This document shows positions 22,629 through 33,000 of a stretch of DNA of 64,000 bases, one piece after another (position 1 is the stretch's first letter; the number at the start of each line of letters is the position of its first letter). Location: contig JAKZHN010000017.1 in the NCBI GenBank assembly GCA_037179335.1, positions 620,001-684,000 on the forward strand, in the 5' to 3' direction. The notes beneath the pieces were generated by a model. The model did no database searches, had not been told where the DNA came from, and saw only the letters and a list, made by a program, of their open reading frames with translations. The translations under genes and the position numbers were made by a program. This stretch comes from Cyclaneusma minus. Lineage: Eukaryota; Ascomycota; Leotiomycetes; Marthamycetales; Marthamycetaceae.

Positions 22629-23213
22629 TCAACTGCCGGATGTTTTCGATCGAAGGCTCTGCCCGAATACACATGTCAGTGTACGCGTTGCTGCTAGATG
22701 ATCCGGCGAAGAGCGTGGTACTGCCATATCATTCTCTTGGGCAAAATCAGGCTGAGGAGTGTAGAGAGCCTCCGAATCGATCACGCAGACGGGATGCCGG
22801 GGGAGGTTATGAGGGGCTCGTAAGACTCGACGCAGTCTTGACGAGAATGAAGATGTCTGGAACTTGAGTCTTGACCGGTCTTGGGGGCCTGATGGGCCTG
22901 ATGGGCTGTGGTTGCAAATTCTCGGGTTCCGCGCGAAGGAGAGCGCGCGCAACGATCTCACTGGATTTGATGAGGGTGACAGTGCGTGTTCACTCTCTTC
23001 TCTAGTGAGGTCGTTTTGCGCGGGCTCCTTGGTCTTAGCCTGGGAGCTTGGCCATATTGAGGAGAGGGTAAGTATTGGGAGGCGACTGGTACGCGTCCGC
23101 GAAGTGGTCTTCTTCCTCGGTGGGAGGAGCATCTGCCGGGTTTTGAAGAATACGTCGTCGTCAGAGTGGGAGTCGGGATCGCGAAGGACGGCATGGTCAG
23201 AGATCTCATCCAT
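22629..23213 (-). CDS. hypothetical protein, 194 aa
   Basis: An open frame of 194 codons starts MDEISDHAVLRDPDSHSDDD and is rich in Ser, Pro and Arg, with clusters such as PPRKKTTSRTRTSR. Codons in the first half prefer C at the third position, as in the neighbouring genes. I see no domain, signal peptide or membrane segment, and no family I recognise. It could be an orphan gene, or one exon of a gene whose other exons I cannot place. A chance frame in GC-rich DNA is also possible. It is convergent with the OMA1-like gene, which ends 365 bp away. Confidence 0.35.
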   Translation of the reverse strand: MDEISDHAVLRDPDSHSDDDVFFKTRQMLLPPRKKTTSRTRTSRLPILTLSSIWPSSQAKTKEPAQNDLTREESEHALSPSSNPVRSLRALSFARNPRICNHSPSGPSGPQDRSRLKFQTSSFSSRLRRVLRAPHNLPRHPVCVIDSEALYTPQPDFAQENDMAVPRSSPDHLAATRTLTCVFGQSLRSKTSGS

Positions 23214-23514
23214 GCCGTTGCCTTCGTGCCCCTAGACGTCCTGCTAGGCAATTGCTGGATGCCTCTGAGCGCAGTTCGCGCGTGGAGAACACGCGGAGCA
23301 GTCAGCGACAAACACGACAATTGCGGGAAGTAGGCAGCACTGCATTGCGAGTATATCCATCGCATGCACATTCGAGCATGAGCTTATGAATGACGCAGTG
23401 GAGGTGCGGCAACAGGCGGGTGATGGTCCTGTGAGTCAGGGCATTCCGAGAACTAGAAGCAGCGAGGTGGGGGCTACCCTAAGGCTCTGGCTCTCATAAA
23501 CGGAAAAACTAGCG

Positions 23515-23970
23515 ATCTAATCATCAAATAAAGTCTCAATTGCCAAGCTGTCTTGTCTCCTGTCTCCATTCTTCGAGTAAATCTCTAGGTTCTGAGTTCG
23601 ATTCACTGACAGTTCATAGATCTCGGTGCAAACCATTTCATGCTATATTGATCGCAAGATCATATAGAAAATATACTTGACTACAAGATCAGGATTACAA
23701 ACTGCTTATGTGGTTGCAAAACCCATAAAATTTGGTCGAAAGACCCAAACAAATACTGCGGTCGCAAGACCTGCAAAACTCAAACCCGAAAGGGTCTTTG
23801 AAAATCAAACTTCCGCAAGGAAAAACTGCCTTAGCTTGGTTGCAAGACCAGCTAAAAAGAACAGCGAGGCGAGGAGCTTTGAAGCCTCGCAAGCATACGG
23901 TACGCATAATCTCATACAAGAGACAGCTTGAGCAGACAACGAGACACTTTTTTGGCATTTTTTGGGATCT
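23515..23970 (+). repeat. dispersed repeat unit, copy 1 (hairpin-rich)
   Basis: This roughly 450-bp unit shares both ends with a second unit at 24365-24790. The 5' end has TCTCAAT..CAAGCTGTCTTG, and the 3' end has GAGGAGCTTTGAA, CATACAAG..ACAGCTTGAGCA and a TTTTTTGGCAT-like end. The middle parts have diverged beyond eye alignment. Both units have a GGTGCAAA..ACC motif about 80 bp from the 5' end that loosely recalls a Pol III B box, so a SINE-like origin is possible but unproven. Boundaries are approximate. Confidence 0.45.
23625..23890 (+). other. array of GNRA-capped hairpins
   Basis: Eight short inverted repeats follow each other, each with a loop GCAA or GAAA. Loop positions are 23628-23631, 23654-23657, 23716-23719, 23738-23741, 23764-23767, 23788-23791, 23815-23818 and 23842-23845. 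Stems are 3-5 bp next to the loop. In most cases they extend by another 3-6 bp beyond one unpaired base. The best cases are 23643-23667 (5 bp, bulge, 5 bp), 23706-23728 (4, bulge, 5) and 23831-23855 (4, bulge, 6). A larger hairpin, GCGAGG with CCTCGC, closes the array at 23869-23890. GNRA tetraloops are an RNA stability and contact motif, so this looks like a structured transcript. Confidence 0.6.
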
Positions 23971-24023
23971 GGATCGAAATGTGGCTGGCAAAGGAGTCTG
24001 CAACCAAGATCAATGAAGCTGCG

Positions 24024-24200
24024 GAGTCAGCGGTCTCTGCATCTCCCCGTGGTGCACTCGCCGCCGAAAAGCCAAGGCTGCCTCGAAAGCATAGACGTTC
24101 ATGAGCTACTGGGATGGAAATGGGAGTGCGGGGAGTGGTGCAAAAAGGGCTGGAGGTGGTGGAGCATACATGGGTGGGTGATTCGGCGCACAAACTATGC
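24024..24200 (+). pseudogene. second truncated copy of the 63-aa membrane protein gene
   Basis: Read on the plus strand, this stretch matches the 3' end of the gene at 2202-2393 and its downstream flank (source bases about 2276 down to 2099). It has the CTCTGCATCTCCC region, ACTCGCCGCCGA, the stop region AAAGCATAGACGTTCATG, and the flank as far as GGTGATTCGGCG. The 5' coding half is absent. It lies between the two repeat units at 23515-23970 and 24365-24790. Confidence 0.65.
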
Positions 24201-24364
24201 TGGACTTCGGAGGTCCTGATTGAGTCTGTGAGCAGCGCAGTGGTCGTGGCGGCCATGAGGTGGGTGGCGGTCTGGAGAAAAGGGGCGGCGAGAAGTGGTG
24301 GTAAGGGACTTGCCTTGGACGCGAAAGATCGAACACTTCATGATCTGAAATTTGTTGACTACAA

Positions 24365-24790
24365 ATAACAATAGATCTCAATAACTCAAGCTGTCTTGCC
24401 CGCTGTTTCATTCCACACTGCACGGTTTAGTTGGTCACCTCGCTAACAAATTACAGGCCCAGGTGCAAAAACCCAGCGACTAGAGACTTGAACCAGGCGA
24501 ACTTAAGCAGCTGCTGGGGACGAAGTGTTCCTCGGTTTAATCAACAACTCCACAAACCAGCAACAGTCACAGACGATGAACGGCAGCGAGCTGTGACACG
24601 AGTTACAGTCTCATCAAAAAAACAAACAAAACAAAAGTTGAAAAGGGGCCCTCACGGGGAGCGAAGGCGTTGAGCATTGAAATACGCAGCGAAGTGAGGA
24701 GCTTTGAAACTCACGGCACAAGGTAAGGTACACATTTTAATACAAGGGGGAGGCAGCTTGAGCAATGAGATCATCTTTTTTGCCATCCTT
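24365..24790 (+). repeat. dispersed repeat unit, copy 2
   Basis: This unit shares its 5' and 3' ends with the unit at 23515-23970. Near the 3' end it has two hairpins with nearly the same loop: GCGT..ACGC at 24667-24687 around GAGCATTGAAA, and GTGAG..CTCAC at 24694-24714 around GAGCTTTGAAA. The second corresponds to GCGAG..CTCGC in copy 1, so a C-G pair in one copy is a T-A pair in the other. Confidence 0.45.
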
Positions 24791-24816
24791 GGGAAAACTG
24801 ATCTGTCCCGCCATAT

Positions 24817-26862
24817 TTAGAAAGCTACCGCACACTCCCGCAAACTCTCGGTCTCCTCGTCTGCAGCTTCGCAGCGCTCATCCGCATCCGCCGCACCCAA
24901 GTCCCGCAGTCTCGCCTCAACCACCTCACGCTTCCCCCTTCTCAAAATCTCCCCCATCTCTCTCAATCTTCTCTTTTCCCCACCAACATTCCCTCTCCCC
25001 ATTTTCCAATTCTTCATCTTCCTCGGCATCCCTCCCACCCCCTTCCCCATTATCCTCTTTTCTATCTTCTTCCACACCGCCTCCTCCATCTGCCCCCAAC
25101 CTCTAATTCTTCTCACCCTATTCTCCTCCAATCTCACCATCTCCACCTCATCATCCACCACTTCTTGCATTTCATCATCCCCAAGCGCCCGTAAGTTCCC
25201 CGCAGCTCGCACACCATTCAATTCCCACCAAACCGCCGACATAGGCAGCGGCTCATCTATCCACAAAAACCCCTCATTTTCCACACAGTCCTTAACAAAA
25301 ACCCTATATGGCGATTTTTCGGAACTAGTGCATGTGATGAGACGGGTTGTTCGTTCTTCATTCGTCAGTATATATTCTATGCTGAAAATGTGTTGTTTGA
25401 CATTTCGCGGGAGTTGGGAATTCGGCACGGATGGGAATAGAAGAGAAGCAGGGAGGATGGGCAGCTGCGATTTCGTTAGCTCCGATGTTTTCTTCGCGCG
25501 CACGATTGCAACCTCGAAACCCCCATCATCGAACGTGCAGCCATCAGACCACTTATCCAAATCCAACAACTTCCTATTAACCTCCCTTCTCTTCTCCTCC
25601 CTCGATCTCTTCGCCTTCCACTCCTCTGCCATTTTCCTTTCTCTCACCCCTTCCCACCTCCTCCTCTCCACAGCCCACACCATCCATCCCCACCTCCTCC
25701 TCCACCTCATTTCCTCCTCCACTTTCACCCTCTCCTCATCCTCCCTCTCCTTTTCAAGACAAATCCTCTCCAACTCTCTCCGCTCTTCCAACTTCGCAAT
25801 ACCCGCTATTCCACCCTCTTGCCTTGTCCAAAATTTCTCATTCTCCGCCTCATCCACCCATTTCACAACCCGAACTCCACCCATCCCCAGCACCCCACTA
25901 GGCAACGGCTCATCTAGATACAAAAACCCCTCATCCATGACACCGTCTCCTTCTACACGCCCGTTAACACTCAAGCAATACTCCGCATTCGGCGAGCTAG
26001 TCGCATTCACAAGCCTCGCAATCTTCCTCCCATTCTGCAAATGATATTCCACCTTGAAAACATATCGTTTCGAATTCCCCGCAACCTGATCTTCATTTCC
26101 CGTACCATCTAAATCCTGTGGCAGCATCGGATCCATGGTAATGATATCTTCGTGATCACCCAATACCATCATCTCTCCTCCATCTTCTCCATCTTCATCT
26201 TCTTCGTCTGCACCCATTCCCTCCCGGCATGCAGTCGCCCCAGCACCAGCACCAACGCCACCGCCTCTCCCTCTGTATAGCCTTTCCACCTCAACAACCG
26301 CCGCCCTCCCACACCCCCTCCAAGCACAGCCCAGCCTTCCCAGCCCATTCCCACAAACCACCCCATTCACATCCCAATCTCCCTCTATCTCCCATTCCAT
26401 CTCCACTCTCTCCACATGCACACATCTATGATGCGCCTGAATTCCTGCTAGGGAAGGACGCGGAGGGTTGCAAAAACTGCATATATGGCGATAGTCGATT
26501 TGGGCATATGTAAGCGGCAATCGCACGTTATTTGAGAGATTGTGGGTGTTTGCAAATCCCTTCACCTCTCTAATAACCTGTCCTTGGGTTTTAATTTTCA
26601 TACGACGGGTATTCAGTGTTCCATAACGAGGGATCTCGACTGTTTCGGCTTCGCGGGAAAGATTATCACAGACGACGGAAATAGCAGAGTTGCAGAAGAG
26701 TGTTGTGATGGAGAGAATCAGAGAGGAAACGGGAGGAGGTTTTGGGTGTGGGTAGCCTGGGTTGGATGGTGAGGCGAGGGGATAGGCGTAGCGGTCGGGG
26801 AGGAACTCGTCGGGGACGAATTTGGCGAGCTGGACGATGATGAGGGAGATGGGAGATGGCAT
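24817..26862 (-). CDS. hypothetical protein with duplicated EGFL-DEPLP module (681 aa)
   Basis: This is a single open frame of 681 codons. I do not recognise the family. Two segments repeat a module: residues about 267-333 (VFKVEYHLQNG, RLVNATSS, EGFLYLDEPLP, GVRVV) and about 490-555 (IFSIEYILTNE, RLITCTSS, EGFLWIDEPLP, GVRAA). Such duplication argues that the frame is a real gene. A finger-like cluster lies at C128, C131, H144/H145 and H149. Between the modules are an acidic patch near 219-230 and a long charged region (about 355-435, rich in Glu, Lys and Arg) that may be coiled coil. The codon bias leaves the plus strand C/T-rich. The N-terminal 65 residues are hydrophobic and could include an unspliced intron. 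The gene ends right beside the repeat unit at 24790. Confidence 0.6.
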   Translation of the reverse strand: MPSPISLIIVQLAKFVPDEFLPDRYAYPLASPSNPGYPHPKPPPVSSLILSITTLFCNSAISVVCDNLSREAETVEIPRYGTLNTRRMKIKTQGQVIREVKGFANTHNLSNNVRLPLTYAQIDYRHICSFCNPPRPSLAGIQAHHRCVHVERVEMEWEIEGDWDVNGVVCGNGLGRLGCAWRGCGRAAVVEVERLYRGRGGGVGAGAGATACREGMGADEEDEDGEDGGEMMVLGDHEDIITMDPMLPQDLDGTGNEDQVAGNSKRYVFKVEYHLQNGRKIARLVNATSSPNAEYCLSVNGRVEGDGVMDEGFLYLDEPLPSGVLGMGGVRVVKWVDEAENEKFWTRQEGGIAGIAKLEERRELERICLEKEREDEERVKVEEEMRWRRRWGWMVWAVERRRWEGVRERKMAEEWKAKRSREEKRREVNRKLLDLDKWSDGCTFDDGGFEVAIVRAKKTSELTKSQLPILPASLLFPSVPNSQLPRNVKQHIFSIEYILTNEERTTRLITCTSSEKSPYRVFVKDCVENEGFLWIDEPLPMSAVWWELNGVRAAGNLRALGDDEMQEVVDDEVEMVRLEENRVRRIRGWGQMEEAVWKKIEKRIMGKGVGGMPRKMKNWKMGRGNVGGEKRRLREMGEILRRGKREVVEARLRDLGAADADERCEAADEETESLRECAVAF

Positions 26863-27514
26863 GGGTGAGGCTGAGCACGTGAGTTGTAGGTGGGCAGTTA
26901 GCTGTGTGATGGCAGATGGTGGGGGCGGTTGGTGGGTGGAGAAATGATGAGGGATATGCGTATGTGATGGAAGATAGCTATTTCAGATACCTTGAAAAGT
27001 CTGAAATCGATAGTTGAACTGACAGTTTTGAAGGATGATGGGAGGTGTTATGGCTATTATGGCTGCCTCGTGATACGACGACCCTCGGAAAAAGAAATTC
27101 CGCTCGTAAGCACATAGGTACATGCACCACCACCATGTTCAGCTTTCGATGTTGGGGGCCGAAAGGGACCTCAGTCTCGACTCTCGGGTCACATGTTCAG
27201 CCAGTTGAATATTTGAAATGAGAGCCGGAGAGGCATGATGCAAATAGACATAGTTTCTAATTATATTAGAAAGAACATGTGCTCCGAAAATATGCAAGAA
27301 CCTCTCATAAACAACATATAGGCATAAAAACACCGATAAACAGAAGACTACACGATAGCATAACAGCATAACCGCCGACACCAATCCTAAATCCCCTGCC
27401 CACAAAAAAAAAGAACCTCCTGAATCCTCTATAAAAACCAAGCAAATGACAATGTACGCGTACCATTATCGCAACCCCCCAAATCTCACGCTCAACCCAC
27501 GCTCGTTTTCATCT
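26863..27514. other. intergenic, no gene recognised
   Basis: This holds the promoter side of the 681-residue gene and the 3' flank of the GH17 gene. It is A/T-richer than its neighbours. A 100-codon minus-strand frame at 27139-27441 has hydrophobic runs but no family resemblance, and I do not accept it. Confidence 0.5.
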
Positions 27515-29027
27515 TCATTTTTTCGGCGAAGCCATCATCGCCCCAAGCCCCCAGCTCTGCTCAGCCCCAAAAGCACCCGGCGCTTTCCAATGATCATCCA
27601 CGAAGCTAAACAGAACTGAGTTCTTGCCCGCCAACTTCATAATCCCATTCACAGCAGCAGCCTGCTGACCCACACCCGGACACGCCTTGCCATTACAACT
27701 GCCCGCCGTCGGCCAGCCAGTCTCCAAATTAATCGCTTGTTTCCCTTGGCAGACAGCCTTCAACTGCTCAAGCTGACCAGCGACAAAGGCACCGGCGTTC
27801 TCCGCTGGAGATTCGGCGTTGAAGAAGGGATGGATGTTGGCGCCGTTGATGTCGATCGCGGGGCAGATGAAGCTGGCGTATTCTTGCATCACGTTCATGG
27901 GCTCGGCGGTCGTGAACATGCCTTTGTAGCCGCTGAAGCGTGCGCGGCAGGATTTGATGAAGCCGGCGAGGTCGGCGGGGGCAACGAAGCCGTTGAAGAC
28001 GGCTTCGTTGCCGACGACGATTAGGTCAACCATGTCCCATTGGGCCCATTGGGCAATAGCGTCAACTTGAGGTTGGGCGCCTCCAATGCCGGTGTTGGAG
28101 ATGAAAATGCCGAGGATAAGGTGCATGCCGTGCTTTCTGGCAGGCCCGGTGACGGCACCCAAGGTGTTGCAATCGGTGCTGTAGAGACGCAGGTTGCAGA
28201 AGCCCATGGCAGCGATTTTCTCAATGTCAGCAGCGACTTGGTCGGTGGTTTTGCAGCCGCCGTTGTCGGCGTAGGGTGTGTAGGAAATTGCGAATTTGTC
28301 ACCCTTGCAGGTACCGTAGTTACCGCTCAGGGCGGATGTGATGCTGATGACAGGCTCAAGGCCACCAGGGATAGCGCCGTCGGCAGACCGGGCGCCAAAA
28401 CCGACCCCGCCGACAATGTCGGCTAGTAGATTAGAGGAGTGTTGGTGATCGCCATGGTCGTAGTCCCCGGCCTCTGGTGGAGAAGGAGATGGTTCCTTGT
28501 TGCCATAACCATAGTCTCCGACCGGTGATGGGGCAGGAGATGGCGAGCTTTCATCACAGGATGAGGTGCTCGAGACAGCGGAGCTTTCAACGGGAGAGTT
28601 GGAGGAAACGGCGACCGTTGGTGCGGAGGAAGAGATCATGGCGGTTGCAGACTCAGAGCACGACGACGAAGTAGGGACGAAGGTTGAACCGGCACTGCTG
28701 GCAGCGGCGCTTGATGAGACACAGGATTCTGTGGATGAGGGGAAGATAACTAGACATGTACGTTAGCACACCAAGTCCTGTATCTGGCATCCAACAATGC
28801 AATGGAGTACACTCACGAGTAGGCTCTCCGTAGATCGTCTCGTAAATTGTCGTACAACCACAATTCGTTCCATTATCGTTCTCGTCTTCGGTTCCGGTGC
28901 GTTTGTCCAAGAGGTCCTCATTGATCTTGTGGTGCAGCATCTGATGATTTCCATGTCCTCCATGTCCATGGGCACTGACAACACCCACGGCCGCAGCCGT
29001 CGCAATGGCAAACAAAGCTCCCTTCAT
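27515..29027 (-). CDS. btgE: secreted GH17 glucan hydrolase, BtgE-type cell-wall protein
   Basis: Two exons on the minus strand (28817-29027 and 27515-28749) give 481 residues. A signal peptide covers about residues 1-19, followed by a His/Gly-rich stretch. A small Cys motif (CGCTTIYETIYGEPT) precedes a long Ser/Pro linker and the GH17 catalytic domain (about 205-478). The GH17 proton donor is E319 in VVGNEAVF and the nucleophile is E413 in NLETGWPT. This order (Cys motif, Ser-rich linker, GH17) matches Aspergillus BtgE and yeast Scw-type wall proteins, which trim or rearrange beta-1,3-glucan in the cell wall. There is no hydrophobic C-terminus, so no GPI anchor is expected; retention would be by wall linkage. 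The intron is 67 nt (GTGAGT..TCTAG). Confidence 0.88.
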
Positions 29028-30037
29028 ATTTCCGCTCGTTTCGTATATCCAAGTAAGCCTTCAGTGTAAAGTGTAGAGAGCTCGTAAGGAGTGCCCGCTG
29101 AAAGAGTGAAGCGGTGGTAGAGAGAGAAAACAATCAACAGCAAAGTGATCGTGAACGACTCTGAGAGCATATGGTGAACGCCAAAAAAAGAGAGGAGGGA
29201 AACAGGGAATAAAAGGACGAAAGGCCTAACGGGCGGAGATTTAGATAATAAGACAAGATTGGGGATGTGGCGCTTGTTCCATGTGGACCACACTGGGGTG
29301 CATGTCGATTGTGGAGGAGAGCTAGCCGTGCATCGCATCACTTCCGTAACTTGGGATGGGGGCGTGCCCGTTAACGAAAAGGGCATGATAGAAGAAGATT
29401 TCGCTGAATTACCTAGAGAATTGGGTCCAGGATGGGTGCCGGCTGGGTAGATTGGTGACAGCCCTGAGCCAGGACAAATGCCACCTCCCCCGGCTCGTCA
29501 ACCCCGGTGCCATATCGTCTTACATGTACCAGTTGATCGCGCCGAGTATGGCGCTCCTAGGTCGACGTGGGCGCTTCTGTCGTCGAGCGGCGGAGGCTTC
29601 TCCTGGACGATGGACGTCGAATTTCCAGCGATGGCGTCTCTGCTTGGCCCAAGCGGGAATAGCCTCAAGCTCGGGAAATTAACACAACAGGGGACATGGA
29701 TCTGCAGCCAGGAGCGGCAGTGGCCCGCACAGGCGGTACCTGCATTACATGTAGGCAAGAGCTGGACTCGATCGTAAACAGCAACATGTTTGCCCATCTG
29801 CCGTCGTTGGGACTTCGGAGTCACGAGCCGGATCGCATTGATCTGTGATCAGAGTTGATTGAAGATAAGCGAATCCGGAAGAATGTGGGGGACCCGACAG
29901 ATGTGCAACAAAACAATACTGGCTTTGTTGCACGTCGACCATTCGCGAGCGCTATATGCCTCGGAATGCCCTGAACTTTCGGGGGTCCTTTTCACTTTCC
30001 GGCATAGGTAGTTTTCGGAATATATCGACGTTCTCCA
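29028..30037. other. intergenic, no gene recognised
   Basis: This is the promoter and 5' UTR of the GH17 gene and the 3' flank of the MutL homologue, which is on the same strand. Overlapping short frames of up to 120 codons are present on both strands with no domain. No RNA gene or repeat was seen. Confidence 0.5.
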
Positions 30038-33000
30038 TTATTCGCTCCCCAGCTCTCTCAACTCCGACACGTCAATATCAACCTCATGCTCCTCGCCCGT
30101 CCTCCTTCTAATCCACCCCCTAACCACCCCATCCAACGACATCTTCATACTCACAAAAGCCCTCGCATCCAAGCTAATTCCTGCCTCGTATCTATCTTCG
30201 GTGAATCGCTCTTGAGCTACAGCAAGACCTGAATGCTGCTTTTGAATAGTATCCAAGCTGGTTGATACATGTTGGACAAGCATATGCACCTGCTGCGGCT
30301 CAGCGATAGTCTCCAGCGGCAGTAACGATGATTCCACTCTCTTCGGCTTGCCGCTGCTGGTTCGAGTGACGGTGCCCGCGGTTTCCTGTTTCCGCCGTCT
30401 CATGAGGAATGCTCGAGGATCACCGGGAGGCAGCACAGATTGTGTCAATAGCGATTGCTCGGCATTGACCTCTGCATCAGGCTGTCGCTCGGTTCGTACG
30501 GGACGTTCGGTACCGATTTCTTGAGATGCGTAGGCTTCGAGCTCGCTCACAGCAGCTCGATAGCGATTCTTGTGTGGTGAGGGACGAGGCGCAGACATCG
30601 TAGGGTTATCAGAGACGTCGTTGACTTGAGAGCGGAGCTCTTGGCGTCGTCGTTTGCCGGCACTTTCTTTGCGTCGCTCATAGTCGAGAGACTGCTCAAT
30701 GGTGAGCTGGAGGCGTCCATCTGCCTCAGGTTGGTCCATCTCGGTGGACCAGTATGCTTCTTTGCCGTTATCTCGACCTTTCTTCTTGGGCCTGTTGTGG
30801 AAACCAGCTGATTTGTTGACAGGATTGAAAGACATTGGTGGGGACACAAAAGGATTGTTCTGGCTGCTAGGGTCTGCTGAGCCTCTCTTGATAGGAGATA
30901 CAAAAGGTCTATTTGGTCCTCGTGATCTTTTCGTCGGCTTATCTTCTAGAGTGGGAGGTGGAGACCATGGTTTCTGGAGCATTAAAGCCTTCGAGGATAT
31001 GAATCCGTCTGTAAATTGTTGATCAGGAGCACCCACAACATCCAGTCGTCCCTCACCCATGTTTTCAGGAGCTGGAAAGAAGGCTGGCGTATCTCGGCGG
31101 TTTCTTCCGGTGTCACTCTGGGCTTCTGAGCCCCCCTCCGTGAGTAAATTGATGAACGGCTCGTCGTCTGCACTGTTAGAGACTTGACCCAAGCTTGGTT
31201 CGGGTCTGTGACGCGCTCTCCATTCGTCTAAAGATCCTTGCAGTGCTGAACTGTTTCGCAGTGCTGAAACGCTAAGTTGAGGGCGTGGACGTTGTTCGAG
31301 GGCCCTCTGTGCTTGGAGTTGAAGAGCTTGAGGTGCTAGAGAGAGAGGATTTCGTGTAATGGTCTCCGTCAATGGTTCAGACGACTGCCTAGGAGTAGGA
31401 AGATCCGCAGGGCCGGCGTCCCTTGCGGCGTCCCTCGCCACATCGCCAGCAGCCGCTTGAAGGGGGCCAGTAGTGCTTGAGGTGGTTTTTTGAGGTCGAG
31501 CATGCATCTTGGCAATGGTCCAAGGATTCATCCGAATGGGAGCGGAATCTGCCTCTTCATCCTGAAATCTGGTGGAGCTTCGGCCATGGCTTGAAGAAGG
31601 CTGGTGGGGAGATTCGTCCTCTTCAGCATCGTCATCATAGTTTTGGCCCGAGCTAAAACCCCAGCTGCGTTTGCCTTGAAGTACAGCCAGCTCTGGCTGG
31701 GATCGGAGATCCATATCGTTTCCATCATCTTCTTCGTTGGGCATGGGCTCATCCATCACGATCTTGCCTGGTTGTGACTCTCCAGTGCTCATTGGAGCAT
31801 CGCCCATGTCAACTTCAGGAGCCCCGTGATTGACTGATGAGCTCAGATCATGTTGCATCTCCGATTGGACGCCAGGCAATGTTGTGACATGGTCATCAGA
31901 AACAGTTGCGACTTCCTCCCTTGACTTCAACTCACCATAAGCTTGTTTTAGGAAGTCAACGAACAAGTCTAAGAGCAGATCCTCGTTCTCAAACACAACG
32001 TCGTCTTTTGCAGGCTCCACGTTCGGATCATAGCTGCCGGATCTGCAGACTATGTTAAGTCTGAGGAAAGGATCCTTCAGTCTCGCGGCAGAAGCGTCTC
32101 GACAGGCACTTCGGACGTGTTCCTTGTAGGCCGCAACCAGCTTCTTCAAAACTCCTCTAGCACATGACACTGGACGGGAGTCGATCGAGACGTATGAACT
32201 TTTCCCAATCTTGGACAGGTCTGCATCTTTCTTGATCATGGACGCCTGGAACAAGAATTGGGCTCCGTCTGGTACTACCGGCATGATCTGCGTTCCGCTG
32301 CTCAGAGTGAAGTCTTCGGAATCATGGGTCTCTCCGATTTGAACGGGAGCTGGGAGTGCCCCGGTCTTCTCGAAGCACTGATTTGCTGCATCTTTTCCAA
32401 TAACCTGGGAGACGACCCCTCGAAGCCCTTCACTTGGATGCGGGACATATGACATGACAATCGAAGAAGCCTTGTTACGAGGTTTGAGGGTCTTGAGGGA
32501 AATCTTGACAAGTGGCCTAGCGAAAGCATAACGCTGCACCATTTCTTTGACCTTGAGTAAAGTCTTGGGTGCATCCTTCTCGGCATTCTTCTTCCTCACA
32601 GGCATATTTGTAAGAAAGTTCTTGACAGTAATGGTGGTACCAACAGGATGTGAAACGTTCTTTCGGCTCTCAATGCCTCCAGGTCTCTTGAGCTTGATGA
32701 GCGCTGCGACTTGCTCACCTTCAGTCCGGGTAGCAATGGAAACCTCGCCTAAGATGACCGCACTGGCTAATGCTTCGCCGCGGAAACCGAGACTAGAACC
32801 ACCAATACTTCTCAGTTCCTCAAAGGAGCGGAGCTTGCTGGTATAGCCTCTTCGTCCGAGAGAATCAAGGTCATCTGGGGCGATACCGCTGCCATTGTCC
32901 CGAACCTCGAGTTTGGTGAGAGTATCCTCGGATATGGACACATCAATCAAGGTTGCTTTCGCATCGAGAGCATTGTCAATTAGTTCCTTGACGAGTGAAA

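Noticed and set aside
24417..24475. tRNA-like stretch (TTTAGTTGGTCACCTCGCTA)
   Set aside because: It resembles an A box and anticodon arm, but no cloverleaf closes: the T arm and acceptor stem do not pair. At most a tRNA-derived repeat part.
25328..26044. 238-codon plus-strand frame opposite the 681-residue gene
   Set aside because: Ser/Phe/Leu-rich antisense shadow of a gene with strong strand bias; the duplicated module supports the minus strand.
27139..27441. 100-codon hydrophobic minus-strand frame
   Set aside because: Low-complexity A/T-rich DNA, no conserved pattern, and no start context.
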